64,000 bases of DNA from Sepioteuthis lessoniana (GCA_963585895.1 OY757921.1:54343590-54407589); one strand, 5' to 3'. Positions 45,777 to 56,741 are shown, counted from the first letter of the stretch. Numbers and translations are program-made. The notes: a model not told the origin generated them from the letters alone.

Positions 45777-46697
45777 CGTGGTGCCTTCAATAAGTTTCCA
45801 GACTTTTTTTACAGGCATTTAAAATTGCTGCAGACTCTTGAAAATTCAGAATGTTAATTCTATGCATCTTATGAGATGACTGACCAATTTTTATGATTTC
45901 AGATTTAAATGAACAGCTACAGCAGCAATTGGAATACACCCTACTAAAGCCTGATTGTCACAGCTGGTGAATTTCAAAAATGTAATCTGGACGTGAGGAC
46001 ACTTTAGAAGAAAGATATGCAAAAAAATCCCGTTTTAAACTTGAAAGAAATGATCCCACGGAAACGTATGGAATGTTTCAGACAGCTTTTGGAGCATTTT
46101 GCATGAATCAAGCATCTTGCATGAATCGGGCATCAGGTTTTGAGCGGCATAAGAGATTCAAGGAAGACAGGGAGTCTTTGAGGGATTATGAGAGGTGTGG
46201 GAGGAGTAAGGAATTTAATACACCTGAGTTGATTGGCCAAAGGGTTAGGGTTACTATGTTGAGGTTTTAAGGGAGTTCAGGAAGAGATTCTGTCAGAAGA
46301 AGTCAACACTCTTCAAATCGGGTCAGTGGCATTTCCACCAGGACAATGCACCAGTCCACAACTCCATCCTTGTCACAGACTATTTGACCAAGATGGGCAG
46401 CAAGACAGTTCCGTAGCATCCCTTTAGTCCAGACCTTACTCCCTGTGACTGTTAGTTATTCCCTAAGCTCAGAGGCTGTCGTTATGAGACAATTGAGGAG
46501 ATGAAAGAGGCTGTAAGGAAAGTCATTGACAAGCTCACACAAGAGGGCTTCCATGGAGCCTTCGAGAAGTTGTAACGGTACACCAAGTGCATTGCAGCCG
46601 GAGGAGATTACTTCGAAGGGGACTAGAGTTTCATGTGTGTACAATCAATAGAAGTGCCTATCCGAAAAAGGTCTGGAAACTTATTTAATTATCCTCG
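45777..46697 (+). mobile_element. mariner with both TIRs (921 bp), pseudogenic
   Basis: It is bounded by TA at 45775-45776 and 46698-46699. TIRs: CGTGGTGCCTTCAATAAG at the start and the reverse of CGAGGATAATTAAATAAG at the end. The 5' UTR is followed by N-terminal transposase sequence (FKLERNDPTETYGMFQTAFG, about 46033-46095; then FERHKRFKEDRESLRDYERC, the HTH region, about 46138-46200). A deletion removes the first catalytic (GDEKW) region. The C-terminus keeps QDNAPVHNSILVTDYLTKMG with the second Asp (about 46340-46400) and the third Asp in TPCD, followed by a stop. Another stop interrupts the end near 46574. Confidence 0.93.
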
Positions 46698-46699
46698 TA

Positions 46700-46888
46700 T
46701 ACCTACGGCCCCAAAGAAACCCTTCCAGAAGAACAGCAACTTTTGAACCTATAGCTGTAAATGATTATGAGGTTCATACGTTTCTCAAAGTTATTAGTCT
46801 GAAAGTGAATGTAATGGCGCGACTGGAATTCGAACTCGATTACTATGATGTCGCACGTTATCAATGATGCCACAGGAACTCCCTGTAT
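46700..46888 (-). mobile_element. tRNA-derived SINE-3, copy c (clear head)
   Basis: The minus strand has an A-box-like TGTGGCATCATTG (about 46862-46874) and a B-box CGAGTTCGAATTCC (about 46825-46838), about 35 nt apart as in a tRNA. The core hairpin is degraded (46775-46793). It abuts the mariner: only 2-3 bp separate them. Confidence 0.75.
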
Positions 46889-47099
46889 GATCATGATTTT
46901 AAATTATAAACACATTTGTTTACACAAGGACTCTTGCTAACCAATGACCAAACGAATATTTCAATTACTCAGTTTACAAAAGCAGCCACAAAGTAACATT
47001 ATAATATCAATAAAGAATAGAACTGATTACGATGAAGTCATGATGGAAACCATTTTTCCACTGGGATCGCCGAATTTCACCTGAGTGGAGTTGGTTCGA

Positions 47100-47580
47100 T
47101 TCTTAGATTAAACATTCACTTAATGACAGCAGGTGCAATAAACCATCTGGGTTTTTGTGTCAGATAACGCCCCGGGGACGAAGCTGACGGCATTAATTTG
47201 CTGATGGCTATGACCCTAGCGGGCATTGTCTAGCAAAGTCAGACTGGAGGCCAAAAGACCTCCGGCTTCAACTAAGGCCACCTTCGGGTGGGCAAGCTCC
47301 ATCATTGACACTTTTGTCACTCTTTTATAGCACTGGACCTTGCTACAAGCTATAATCAGGTATACATGCCTGGACCCGCATTTGGGTCCATGTCCAGTTA
47401 GGCTCTTCAGGCCCACATTGCGCTAAGTGGACCGACGACCAGCATCATCCAGCAGAGCTCAAGCTTCGGCTCTTGCCCGACCTTCCCCTAAACCCCTACT
47501 ATAATCGACCATCGGGTCATTGACCTTGGTTCAAGCCCTGTCTGGTGGGAGACAGAGACAAATACAACCCCTGTGATATT
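47100..47580. repeat. GC-richer unclassified block with short stems
   Basis: It stands out from AT-rich flanks. It contains small inverted repeats such as TGGACCC-gcatt-GGGTCCA (about 47371-47389) and GAGGCC..GGCCACC-type pairs, and a B-box-like GGTTCAAGCCC (47528-47538) near one end. No coding frame was recognised. It could be a 3' part of a SINE or an LTR. Confidence 0.4.
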
Positions 47581-47854
47581 ATTCTATGACTTACTGAAAT
47601 AATTGTTATTTTTCCAATTAAATTCACCCAAAATCAATATCACGGTTTTTATCTCAATAGCCCTCAATCAAAGATATTTTAAATTTACTTTTATGTCTAC
47701 ATTTACGCACCAACAGGTTACGGGTATTAAAATTACTTATACTAATTTTTAATTTTGATACACAAGATACATCTTATCCTAAAGTTATTTGCAGTTGAAG
47801 ATTGCCTGACTATTTTTCAACGTAATCTGGGGCATTCTTTCATGAAAACTCATG

Positions 47855-48095
47855 ACAGAATTTGCAGAATCCTTAGGAGTTGATCACACAACACTTTTGA
47901 AACTTTTGAAGCCATCAGGAATGATTCAAAAGCAAGAAAATTGGGTGTCATAGGAGTTGAAGCTGAGAGGCGCCGAACTTCGTCTTGTCATAACTGCTTC
48001 AACGGCAGAAAAGGAAAGTTTTTTTTGCATCGTATCGTGACCAGCAATTAAAAGTGGATACACTACGATAACCCAAACCGTACACGTTTATATGT
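47855..48095 (+). pseudogene. mariner transposase scrap around the first catalytic site
   Basis: Too broken to appear as one frame. From about 47858 the plus strand reads EFAESLGVDHTTLLKLLKPS, GMIQKQENWVS, a stop, ELKLRGAEL; after a +1 shift in a T-run near 48018 it reads FLHRIVTSN, a stop, KWIHYDNP. This is the helix-turn-helix end and the GDEKWIHYDNP motif of mariner transposases, with the catalytic Asp changed to Asn. No TIRs were found. Confidence 0.8.
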
Positions 48096-48183
48096 ATATA
48101 TGTAAATGTATATATGTTATAACAGTGTTGGCTGTAACTAAATTACTTTGTGGGTTTGTAACGAACCAAGTGCAATTCATTTA

Positions 48184-48202
48184 TTATATATATATATATA
48201 TA
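48184..48202. repeat. (TA)n microsatellite
   Basis: A short TA run directly before the SINE head. Confidence 0.93.
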
Positions 48203-48370
48203 CCGAGCAATTGGCATAATGGTTAGAGTGTTCTCCAAAGGTTGAGTCTCTCCTTGTTTAACACTTAGGTTTGGATCAAGGGTTTATTGGAGCAATCCAG
48301 GGAAAAGAATAGCACCATCACAGATACTTTGGTGTAGTAGCTATGGAAAAAAAGCCTTCGGTTGCCAAAT
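48203..48370 (+). mobile_element. tRNA-derived SINE-1, copy b
   Basis: It starts with the A box TTGGCATAATGGTTAGAGTG (48213-48232), matching SINE-1a. The B-box region appears deleted or scrambled ('aggttgagtctctcc'). The body 'aacactta', 'tggagcaatccaggg' and 'tagtagctatgg' follows, and it ends at a second (TA)n run (48379-48399). Confidence 0.75.
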
Positions 48371-48378
48371 ATTACTTT

Positions 48379-48399
48379 TATATATATATATATATATAT
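48379..48399. repeat. (TA)n microsatellite after SINE-1b
   Basis: A TA run at the SINE 3' side. Confidence 0.93.
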
Positions 48400-49157
48400 G
48401 CTTTCGTGGTATAATGACAATCGTCTTAGGAAATGCACACGGCAACCCGAGTTCCTCAACTAAATGATCCTGTCTACACTTCACATAGCGCAAATATCCT
48501 AATACTATTCTCCATTCAACGATGGGAAAAGTTTTGAAAATATCAATTTCCTTATACCCCTAAATTTTCACTCCATGGTATATTCCTAATTTGAAAGCAA
48601 AATTGTCTCTGTTCACGAAATCCCTAATGCTGATCATATGACTTGGTGCTGTAAAGTTTCCACAAATACATTTGAAATAATTAGGATAACAAACATATTT
48701 TTCATTTATGGTTATCCTTCCGAATTATTATGTCATTTTTGGACATCAATCTGAAAAGAAAAATTTGAAAAAAATAAAGTAAATTCATACCGTTCCTTAC
48801 TAAATACTGGACTTTTTAACCCAATTTTCATCGTTTATGCAATACAATGAATATCTGAATTGGTTATTTTGAACTATGTCTAGACTTTGGAGCAAATATA
48901 GATTCTATTCAAAATACCAACATTCAGCCATGACAGACTGGGAAATTAATATGATTTGAATTCTATCAACGTGTCACAGAAAAAATGACTTCATACATAA
49001 AAACAGATGACTTTTTTTAGAAATCCTTCTCTCCAAATATTCTAAAAACAACTCTCAAACTTAAGTAACCAGAAAAAGTTACATTTTGTTAGCCAGTGTT
49101 AAAAAAATACAAAGTTCAGCATCCAATCCATTTTAAAAATTATACTTACATAAATAA
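48400..49157. other. Unassigned AT-rich stretch
   Basis: No feature was recognised. Confidence 0.55.
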
Positions 49158-49255
49158 TCTGTCTGCATTATGGTCAAGTCACGCTTAACGGTTCCCGCAA
49201 GATTACTGAAGTTAAACAACGATGCGCCTTCTCAGTACTCAGCGAGACTTGTGTG
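49158..49255 (+). pseudogene. 5S rRNA-derived sequence (pseudogene or SINE3-type head)
   Basis: The core reads GATTACTGAAGTTAAACAAC (49201-49220), close to the animal 5S rRNA internal control region (GATCACCGAAGTTAAGCAAC). It is preceded by CGGTTCCCG (compare CGGTTCTCG) and followed at the right distance by GCGCC and CAGTACT (compare TTAGTACT), the 5S gene order. The GTCT start is also present (49161). The terminal stem and the GGATGGG block are degraded, so it is not a functional 5S gene. It could be a processed copy or the promoter head of a 5S-derived SINE. Confidence 0.6.
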
Positions 49256-49291
49256 TCAGAAGAACTTGAGACTTGTGTGCCAGAACAAGAA
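49244..49291. repeat. 24-bp tandem duplication
   Basis: GAGACTTGTGTG(T/C)CAGAA occurs twice with a 24-bp period, starting at 49244 and 49268, at the end of the 5S-like segment. Confidence 0.9.
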
Positions 49292-51994
49292 AAGCTGATA
49301 TTGTAAATAACAACTTGAGTTTAATGCATGGATTCTCACAAATCAACGAAATTAAGGTATGATGACCGCTTACGAACAGCAGTTATAATAAGCAGTTAAA
49401 ATTATATTGTCTGTAAAGCTAAAAAAATTCCAAGTCCAATTTTTTTAATCCATTCTTTTCTGCATACCCCGTTGCACATTTGACGGAATAGCTGTGTTGG
49501 ATAAGTATAACTAGTGTGCTGTATCAGCTTGCAATTCAAAGATTGCATTTAAGAGAGTTTAAAGGAGGAAATTGTATTAACCATACCATAATATCCACAT
49601 ATGACACGCTATTCATTTCAGCCGATGTTTCAACAGAATTATTTTTAGCCAATGATTCACCAATCATGTTATTCTATTTCATGTGTTATGTCTGCCATTT
49701 TGTTAATTTTGATTTCATCAGATGGGGTTTTAATAGGCTTTTAAATCTGATTTCTAACAGTGTCAACTTTCTATTTAATACTTTGATACTTTTAACTGTA
49801 GCCATCAAAAGCCTTCTTTCTGAAGTAGTTCCTAATACGCATAACTGTGTAAATAACTGAGATTCTCAAAAAATATGCTACTTAACTTAGATTTACGCTT
49901 GTTTATGATAAATTCAACCAAGGAAACATCAAGGGAAAAAAAGAAGACCAACTGATTACAATAATTTCTTTTGTAACATTGAGTTGGATAATGCCGGAGT
50001 AAGTTGGTCCGTTCAGTTCGCGTATCAATCTGATGTTTGCACTTTAAGTATCTGAGAATCTTCTGCAATTAAAAACCTTATCTGTATCGTACAAACTACC
50101 CCTGTAACACAAAATGGAACAAACAGAAACAGTAGAAAACCTAACAAACGAAATAACAGCTTTTCTCGTTAAGAAAGCCTCTTGGTGTACACCAATTTCA
50201 ATCGTTTCTGAAATCACTTAATCAATTATTGATTCAGAACGAAAAGAAATTCAGGGCAGGCAAAAGTTTGCTGTTTGTTTGTTGTTTTTAATTGAGACGA
50301 TGTAGTTGAAAATATGTTTTTCATCTTTAATTAAAAACGGTGTAGACTTTTCACGTACCAAAAAACTCACATATACACAGATAGACAAATTTTCTTCGCA
50401 AGGAAAATTATTTTTCATTATTATCATACCTGTTGAAATTTGAAAGTGTCTATGAGTCTCGTTTTCTTCTAAAATGTTTCTATTTACTATGTTTAGTACA
50501 GCATGAAGCCGAACACCAAAATTTGAAGCGCATATCGTCTATAAAATTAAACACTCTAAATTTTGATATTACAAATTCGACCTCCACTGAAAATTATATC
50601 TTCCCCATGAGGAATGTCAATTATTGGGAAGCTTCATCAGTGAAATATATTGTTCTCAGCAAATAATGACTGTTCACATATTCCTTTATTTGACAAGTTG
50701 ACATTTGACATTGACATTTTATTTGACATTTGACAAGTTGGTTTGTGTTTGTTTTTTTTTTTTTCTTTTTTTTTTCTTCTCTCTTTTGCTCTTATTTTGC
50801 AGAAAAATTTGAGAGAATTCAAATGTTTTCATTATAAGTCTATCTACAGATAGATAGATAGATAGATAGAAGTACGCAGAGACATTTATACACGTAAGTA
50901 GACGCGCAAGTACTTTATTTTGCGTTAAATTGCGGAAGGAGAGTGTAATGTTTATCGGCTTAAAAAAAAATGGAAGTCGTGTATAGAAATTCAAATTCCA
51001 ATTCAGAGAGACTTTGCATTTATTTCTTGAGAAATAAATGGCTTCTACTATACCATTGGTTCATCAGGTTATATTGACTCAGAATTCTCTGGTGTAATTT
51101 GATAGGTGTCAAAGAAACATATATACCTATAAGGGTATGATTAATCTACTTTCCAATAATAATCTCTCCCGACATAAATATTGCCTATATTGGTAAAGCG
51201 ATCAGGTCGTCAAGTATCATATGGCACAAAGTGTCAAGATAACGACTGGATATTGTTTATTTTTTACATGTTCGTCAACGACATCAAAATAACAAATCAA
51301 TCAACTTGTCGATTTTAAAAATGGTCCAGAGCGTCTTATGAGGATTGATATAGGCTTTAACCATATTTTTTGTATGTCTTGGAAAACAATTGTTTAAGGT
51401 ATATTTTATGGGGCGAGAATGTTAAACGATTAAAGAATAATGCTTTGTGCCATATCCGTTATTAGTTGATTTAATACTCATTAAAAGAAAAAAACTTCAA
51501 GTAAACCTCTGTGTGAGCCAGTTCCATGATTTTTGCTTCAGGTAGTAAGATGAGAAAGAGACTGTAAATAATATAATAAGCGATGCAGTAAGCTTGTCTA
51601 AAAACAAACAGAAATAAATCGTTATAGTTGGTAATTCAACAGAAATTGTGAAAGAAACTTGTGTTCGCGAGTACAAATTTTATGAGCACAATCACTGCGG
51701 AAAAAAGGTATAAAAAAGCAAAACACTTAGCCAAATCAAGATTTCTTAATCTAAATTATAGACTAGGGAAGTTTATTTATTCATTTCTGGTCAAAAGGTG
51801 AGACTATGGTAAATATTAAATGTTATACTCTCACTATACCACATAATCCAGGAGAATTTGAAGATAGATGAATCAATAGGCCTTGCAAAGAACTGTGAAA
51901 CATAGTAATCGATGCATTCGGAATATTTTTAAAGATACTTAAAAAATGAATAGATGATTTGAAGAAAACGAAAGAAGATTCAGTTTTCGGTCAC
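49292..51994. other. Long AT-rich stretch without recognised genes
   Basis: Contains a T-rich tract (50750-50790), a (GATA)n run at 50847-50870 and a short duplication of 'catttgacattgacatttt' type at 50702-50740. The 114-codon frame at 49516-49860 has hydrophobic stretches but no family I recognise. Confidence 0.55.
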
Positions 51995-52212
51995 TTTGTT
52001 TAATGGCATATCAAACTTTATGGGCTATCTAAGGCCAAATTCATTAGAAGGATAGAAGTGGAAGTATTTAACTCATAGCGGAGGGAATAGGGAAATTTCA
52101 TACATTTACCAAAGGTAAAAATCCGAAAGTGAAGGTAAGAGTTCGACTGGAGTTCGAACTAACTTACTATGCTGTCACATGTTAGCGACAATGCCATAAG
52201 GACTTTCCCACA
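51995..52212 (-). mobile_element. tRNA-derived SINE-3, copy d
   Basis: The minus strand has a B box (AGTTCGAACTCC, about 52149-52160) and an A-box-like TATGGCATTGTCG (about 52186-52198). The distal end 'tttgtttaatggcatatc' (plus strand, 51998) and the degraded core (52100-52118) match copies b and e. Confidence 0.72.
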
Positions 52213-52699
52213 GAAAAGATTGATATAATTCTAAAGGTGCCTTTGCAGAAATCAGTGACACTGAGAGGAATCGAGGAGATATAGGGAGACTAACTATTAC
52301 TTGATCCTCAAATACTCCTAATTTTGCAGTTATATTTTCATTTTCTTTGATTTTCTTATTACTCTATTCTAGATGGGTTTTTCACACTAGTTCTAACTGG
52401 AGGATTTTCACGGAAGTTTGAGTGACAGGAAGACGCCTAAAATCACTAGCAAATTTCTTAATACTGGATGTGGTTTTAACAATGGATTGTCCCAATTTTT
52501 TCTGTAATATAATTTGGGATGATAATAATTTATATTAGGTAATGATTTTACTTTATTGATAAATTGTAAGTAGCAACAAACTTCGAATGGAAGTGTAAAT
52601 CATGAAAATAAGGTACTCTTGTCTCGCGTTTCTACAGATTATTAGCGTGATTTTTTTAATCATTGGTTGAAAGCCAGGTATTGGAACAGTAACCATATT
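52213..52699. other. Unassigned stretch
   Basis: AT-rich with no recognised feature. It may include the 5' part of the LTR that follows. Confidence 0.45.
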
Positions 52700-53123
52700 G
52701 ATGACATGTCGGATGGCTTTGATGATGACGTCACACATGAAGGTTAAAAACACCTATCCTCATATTATTAGAGTATGAAATAATTAAGATATACTATATA
52801 AGCAAAGTTATTTTAACTGAATTTGGAATTTGAGTCAATATATAGTCCAGTTCAGTTCAGAGGCAGAGACGTTCGGTTGAGGCCTGAGCTCTCTGGGATG
52901 AGATGGGCAACGGAATCGAAGTCAGGTGTTTATGTTCGTTTGTCTAGAACGCACGAGACAGCGTTTCTATGACACAATAGTAAATCTTTCTTCCTCTCTC
53001 GTTTCGTATATGGCTGCTAAAAAACAGTGATGGTAATAAACTTTTCGTATCGAAGAAAAAAGAGTCGCTTTGTACTTTGTGAAATAGAACGTCACGTAAC
53101 AAACGTTGATTTGGTGATGTGGC
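52700..53123 (+). mobile_element. LTR with adjacent primer-binding-site-like motif
   Basis: It contains a CREB-like TGATGACGTCACAC (52720-52733), TATA (CTATATAAGC, about 52794-52803), AATAAAC (about 53036-53042) and an end at CACGTAACA (53093-53101). A few bases further is TTTGGTGATGTGGC (53110-53123), close to the tRNA-Ser-type primer site of Mag-like gypsy elements (TGGCGACG). This is the order of a 5' LTR plus primer site. The left boundary is not certain. No partner LTR is in the window. Confidence 0.6.
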
Positions 53124-53770
53124 AGTTCCCGCCGATATGACGTGGTTTCGTGCCTAGATTATGGTTGATTCTGCTAGACGATCAAAGAAGAGATGGGCAT
53201 GAGAGAAGAAAATACAATACAAGCGACGATTGTTTCACAAGAGAGACAGAGTGGGGGAAGAGACAAACAGAAGGAATAGAAGAAACAGGAAAATCTCTAG
53301 AAGATCCGACGGAAAAGAAAAAGATGAAAAAAACACAAAAATCACACCTGACCAAAAAGAGAAAAAAAAACAAACGAATAAAAAGAACGGTTCAGAAAGA
53401 ACTTAAAACACCAAAATACGCAGTAGAGACTGCCCAAGACGAACAAATATAAAGAAAAAAGAAGAAAGAAGCAACAAGATGAAAAAAGAGGGAAAACAAG
53501 AAAAGAAATACGACATCCGATCAAAAAGACAAAAAATAAAGAACGAAAATTCGACCGAAAGGGAAAAAAAGGAAAAACAGAAAGCCATGAACGAAAAAAT
53601 ATTTTAAAAACTTGAAAGAAACCAAAAGACGAAGTAAAAAGTTAAAAAGAAAGCGCAGAACGAAAACCAACAAAAAAATAAAATAAAATAAAAAACGGAA
53701 AAGAACGAACAAAATGGGAAGAAAACAAAAGCCAAAAAAAAAAAAAGAATTGTAAAACAAAGTCATCACC
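53124..53770 (+). other. A-rich, lysine-rich segment following the LTR
   Basis: It occupies the place of gag after the LTR. The plus strand from 53150 is open to 53452 and very rich in Lys, Arg, Glu and Thr (LTKKRKKNKRIKRT). Beyond that the purine bias continues with many stops. The minus-strand Phe-rich frames here are shadows. I see no capsid or zinc-knuckle motif, so gag identity is unproven. Confidence 0.35.
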
Positions 53771-55477
53771 ATTTAAAAGTAGGTATATTGCTCATTCTGC
53801 AGTCTCTTATTTTTTCTTCTCTGTTTCTTTCAAGTTTTGTAGGTTCGTGCCTGATAGACTTAAGATAAATAAGGAAAACGTAATAAGATTAATAAATGGG
53901 AGAATTATGGATATCAGAGAAAAGTGAAAAGAATGTACAAGCTATTTTTCTGAATACATAGGTCTCCCTACTGATGATAATAATAATTCAAACTGAAAGG
54001 AACGAAAAACGTTTCGAATTTGATTGTCCGAGAGTAGACTCTGTTTCTGTTGTGATTTTGTGTGGGAGACGGTCATGAAGTTGCTTCTATCGGGAAAACC
54101 CAACGACCCACAAGAATTGATCCGTGTTTGGAGGATGTTCAATAGAAATCGGATGAAACGATTGTTTTCGTAAAGGCTTAGGAATTCGCATTTTCCGAAG
54201 TTACAAGTTTGTAAAAGGTCAAATGGCATTGCCGCCGGTTCCGCGTATTTCAAAAGAGTACTTTTTTGTGGGGAGTTAACTTGTAGGTGATCACTCTGGA
54301 TTTTATGGTACCGATTGATGTTTCTGATTGGTTCTCAATCCGCACTGTGATAATGGTTCGGAAAAGTGGATGGTTCGGAAAAGTATAAAGCAAGAAATGT
54401 ACTGATTTTATTCATAAAATAATTCTTATTATTTTAAGCTAAAAACAGTTACATTGTTTATCACAATATTTTACGGTGATTTAAGGTTTTGAAATAACAT
54501 TTTTTGAAACAGATTTTTTTCGGGAAAATTTACCAAAATTTGGTATGTTCGTTTGTCTATTGAACTTAATGGTTATTTTATGCTGAAGTTTCATTTATTT
54601 AAAAATGTGTCATTGTTTTCACAATCATTTTGAATATTCTATTGTATTTTTAAAACCTTATTTTGTCTATAAATATTTGTTTGTATACAGTTACTTGAGT
54701 AGACCTATTTTGTACTAATAAATTACACACATTTACATGGTTTAAACTATTACTATTTAGTCATATACATTTATCATAGTTTCTCTCACAGTTATATGGT
54801 TTCAAGCATTCCTGTTTAAGAACAACAATTTGCAAGCAGTTGTATGGGTTCAAGTAAAAAATAATAGTTCGTACAATACAATTATAGTTTCACGTAATTT
54901 TTCTTAATGCAAATAATTTGCACAGTTATGTTTGAACAATAGAAATAACTCTAACCACAACTAACACTCTGAGTCAGAGAGTACTAATTCACTCTCCCCA
55001 AAGCTCCTAAGTTGTTGCTTTGCCACTGAATGCACTTTAATATCATACTCAGGATACTTAAAATTTGGCAAATGCTTTAGTATAAAACGTTAAAATTAAG
55101 ATTAAAATATTTAACCTCTTAGTTGTAAACTTTATAACAACTTTGGAATTAGTTATGATGAGCATTTTAAATGTAGAATATGATATATTGAAAAACCTCT
55201 CTATGTTTATAACATATAAAATATATATCTTCTCGAACAAAAACATTCTTTGTGAGCTTAAGTATATTCATAAAAAAAGGTGAGATGATGTTCTTCATTT
55301 GGCAATGTTATCTTTGCCTTGTCACATTTAAACTTTCATATCTTTCGTTGAAAGGAGAAACTGTGCGCGCTTCAACAAACTTCAATATCTTTTTTTCTGA
55401 TAGATCGTGGGGCAAATTTATATATCACACAATGAAAAATGACGTAATTTCTAAAGAAATTTCCAGGTTAAATTTTT
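53771..55477. other. Unassigned AT-rich stretch
   Basis: A small tandem duplication 'atggttcggaaaagt' (two copies, about 54353-54385) is the only structure noted. The minus frame 53942-54253 is unassigned. Confidence 0.5.
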
Positions 55478-55678
55478 TGTTCAATGGCATATCAATACTG
55501 ATGGACAAATTTAATGTCAAATTCATCCTTGTAGAAGAATAGTAGTTGTACTATTTTACTATAACTGGGAGAATAAGGATAATAGTGAACGTAATAGCCT
55601 GAGTGAAGTTCGAACTCGCTTAATCCGACGTCACAGTCCTGTCTGTTAACAACGACGCCACGAGAACACTCCCCAAAC
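55478..55678 (-). mobile_element. tRNA-derived SINE-3, copy e (best head)
   Basis: The minus strand begins near GGGGAGTGTTCTCGTGGCG (A-box region CGTGGCGTCGTTG, about 55650-55662), then GCGAGTTCGAACTTC (B box, about 55605-55619), the best tRNA-like promoter of the family. The distal end 'ttgttcaatggcatatc' matches copy d. Part of the core hairpin is deleted here (near 55570). Confidence 0.78.
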
Positions 55679-55679
55679 A

Positions 55680-56504
55680 TATTTGCTTCAATACACTTAT
55701 CGGTATCCTATACGTAATCACAATTATAAGAAACACAACATTCACACCTTGAACTTATTGTTCACGAAAATGTCAATACCTCGCGCAGCACTGAAAAGAG
55801 AAAAGCTCATAATCAACTCTGTGAATTAAGTCCAAATAATGAATTGGCATTCCGTTGGAAAGTTAAAGAAATCAAGAAAGAGTGTATAAATCAGACCAAC
55901 ACGGTTTTCAAATTGAAGTGGCTTTTTCTCCACAAAACTAAGGATACAAAATGAATATTTGTAGAAAGATCTTGGAACAGTTCTGCCAAAAAGAAATTCA
56001 GTTTTATACTTTTTTTCTTTTGTGCTACTGAATAAAAAGAAAACAAAACAAAACAAAAAAAAACAAACCCAAAAACAAAAACAAAAAACAAAATAAAACA
56101 AACTAAAAATGAATTTGTTTTCTTAAGGAGGTGCGCAAAATATGTTAGAGAAGGTACCCGCAAGAAAGTCAGTTAAACCACAAAAATTAGAGTTCAGTCG
56201 TCCAAATAATTTTTTGAATGTAAGAGAAATCAATCTACTATGATCATCATTGGATGTTCAATATTAGAAAAGCGCAGAATCGAACTCACTCATAAACATT
56301 TTCTTTAAGACAATTTAAGAAAAGGCACCTCTCCTCTTTTCTGGAATTACCTAGTCTTTTCTCCTCTCCCCATGTCTGTCTCTGTCTCTTCTTGTTCTTA
56401 AAGAAGAAAAAAATCACTTTTGTAAGCAATATGGCGATTTATACCTTTTTTGAACTGGTGGATATCTTTAACTGAACTCGTATACACCATGTACAACAGG
56501 TGGC

Positions 56505-56507
<3 letters not shown>
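55680..56507. other. Unassigned stretch with A-rich tract
   Basis: The (CAAAA)n-like tract at 56038-56104 produces Phe-rich frames on the minus strand. Nothing else was recognised. Confidence 0.55.
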
Positions 56508-56572
<65 letters not shown>

Positions 56573-56627
56573 GTATATATATATAGACAGAGAGAGAGAG
56601 AGAGAGAGAGAGTGAGAGAGAGAGAGA
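56508..56627. repeat. (CT)31 facing (GA)n: inverted microsatellite
   Basis: (CT)31 at 56508-56569, a 19-nt spacer with TGATGTATATATATATAGA, then (GA)n at 56589-56627 interrupted once by GTGA. The two are reverse complements, so a long perfect hairpin stem is possible. Confidence 0.95.
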
Positions 56628-56741
56628 TTGGCATTTGATAAAAGCTGCATTTTTGAGCATTCATTTTAAAATCTCATTTAATACATTCAAATTGTTTTAA
56701 AATCTTATAGCTGTATGAACATAATTTCCCATGTGTATCTC

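Noticed and set aside
53182-53772. Series of hydrophobic minus-strand frames resembling membrane proteins
   Set aside because: They are shadows of an A-rich purine tract on the plus strand.
56398-56664. Ser-Leu and Arg-Glu repeat proteins
   Set aside because: These are translations of the (CT)n and (GA)n tracts.
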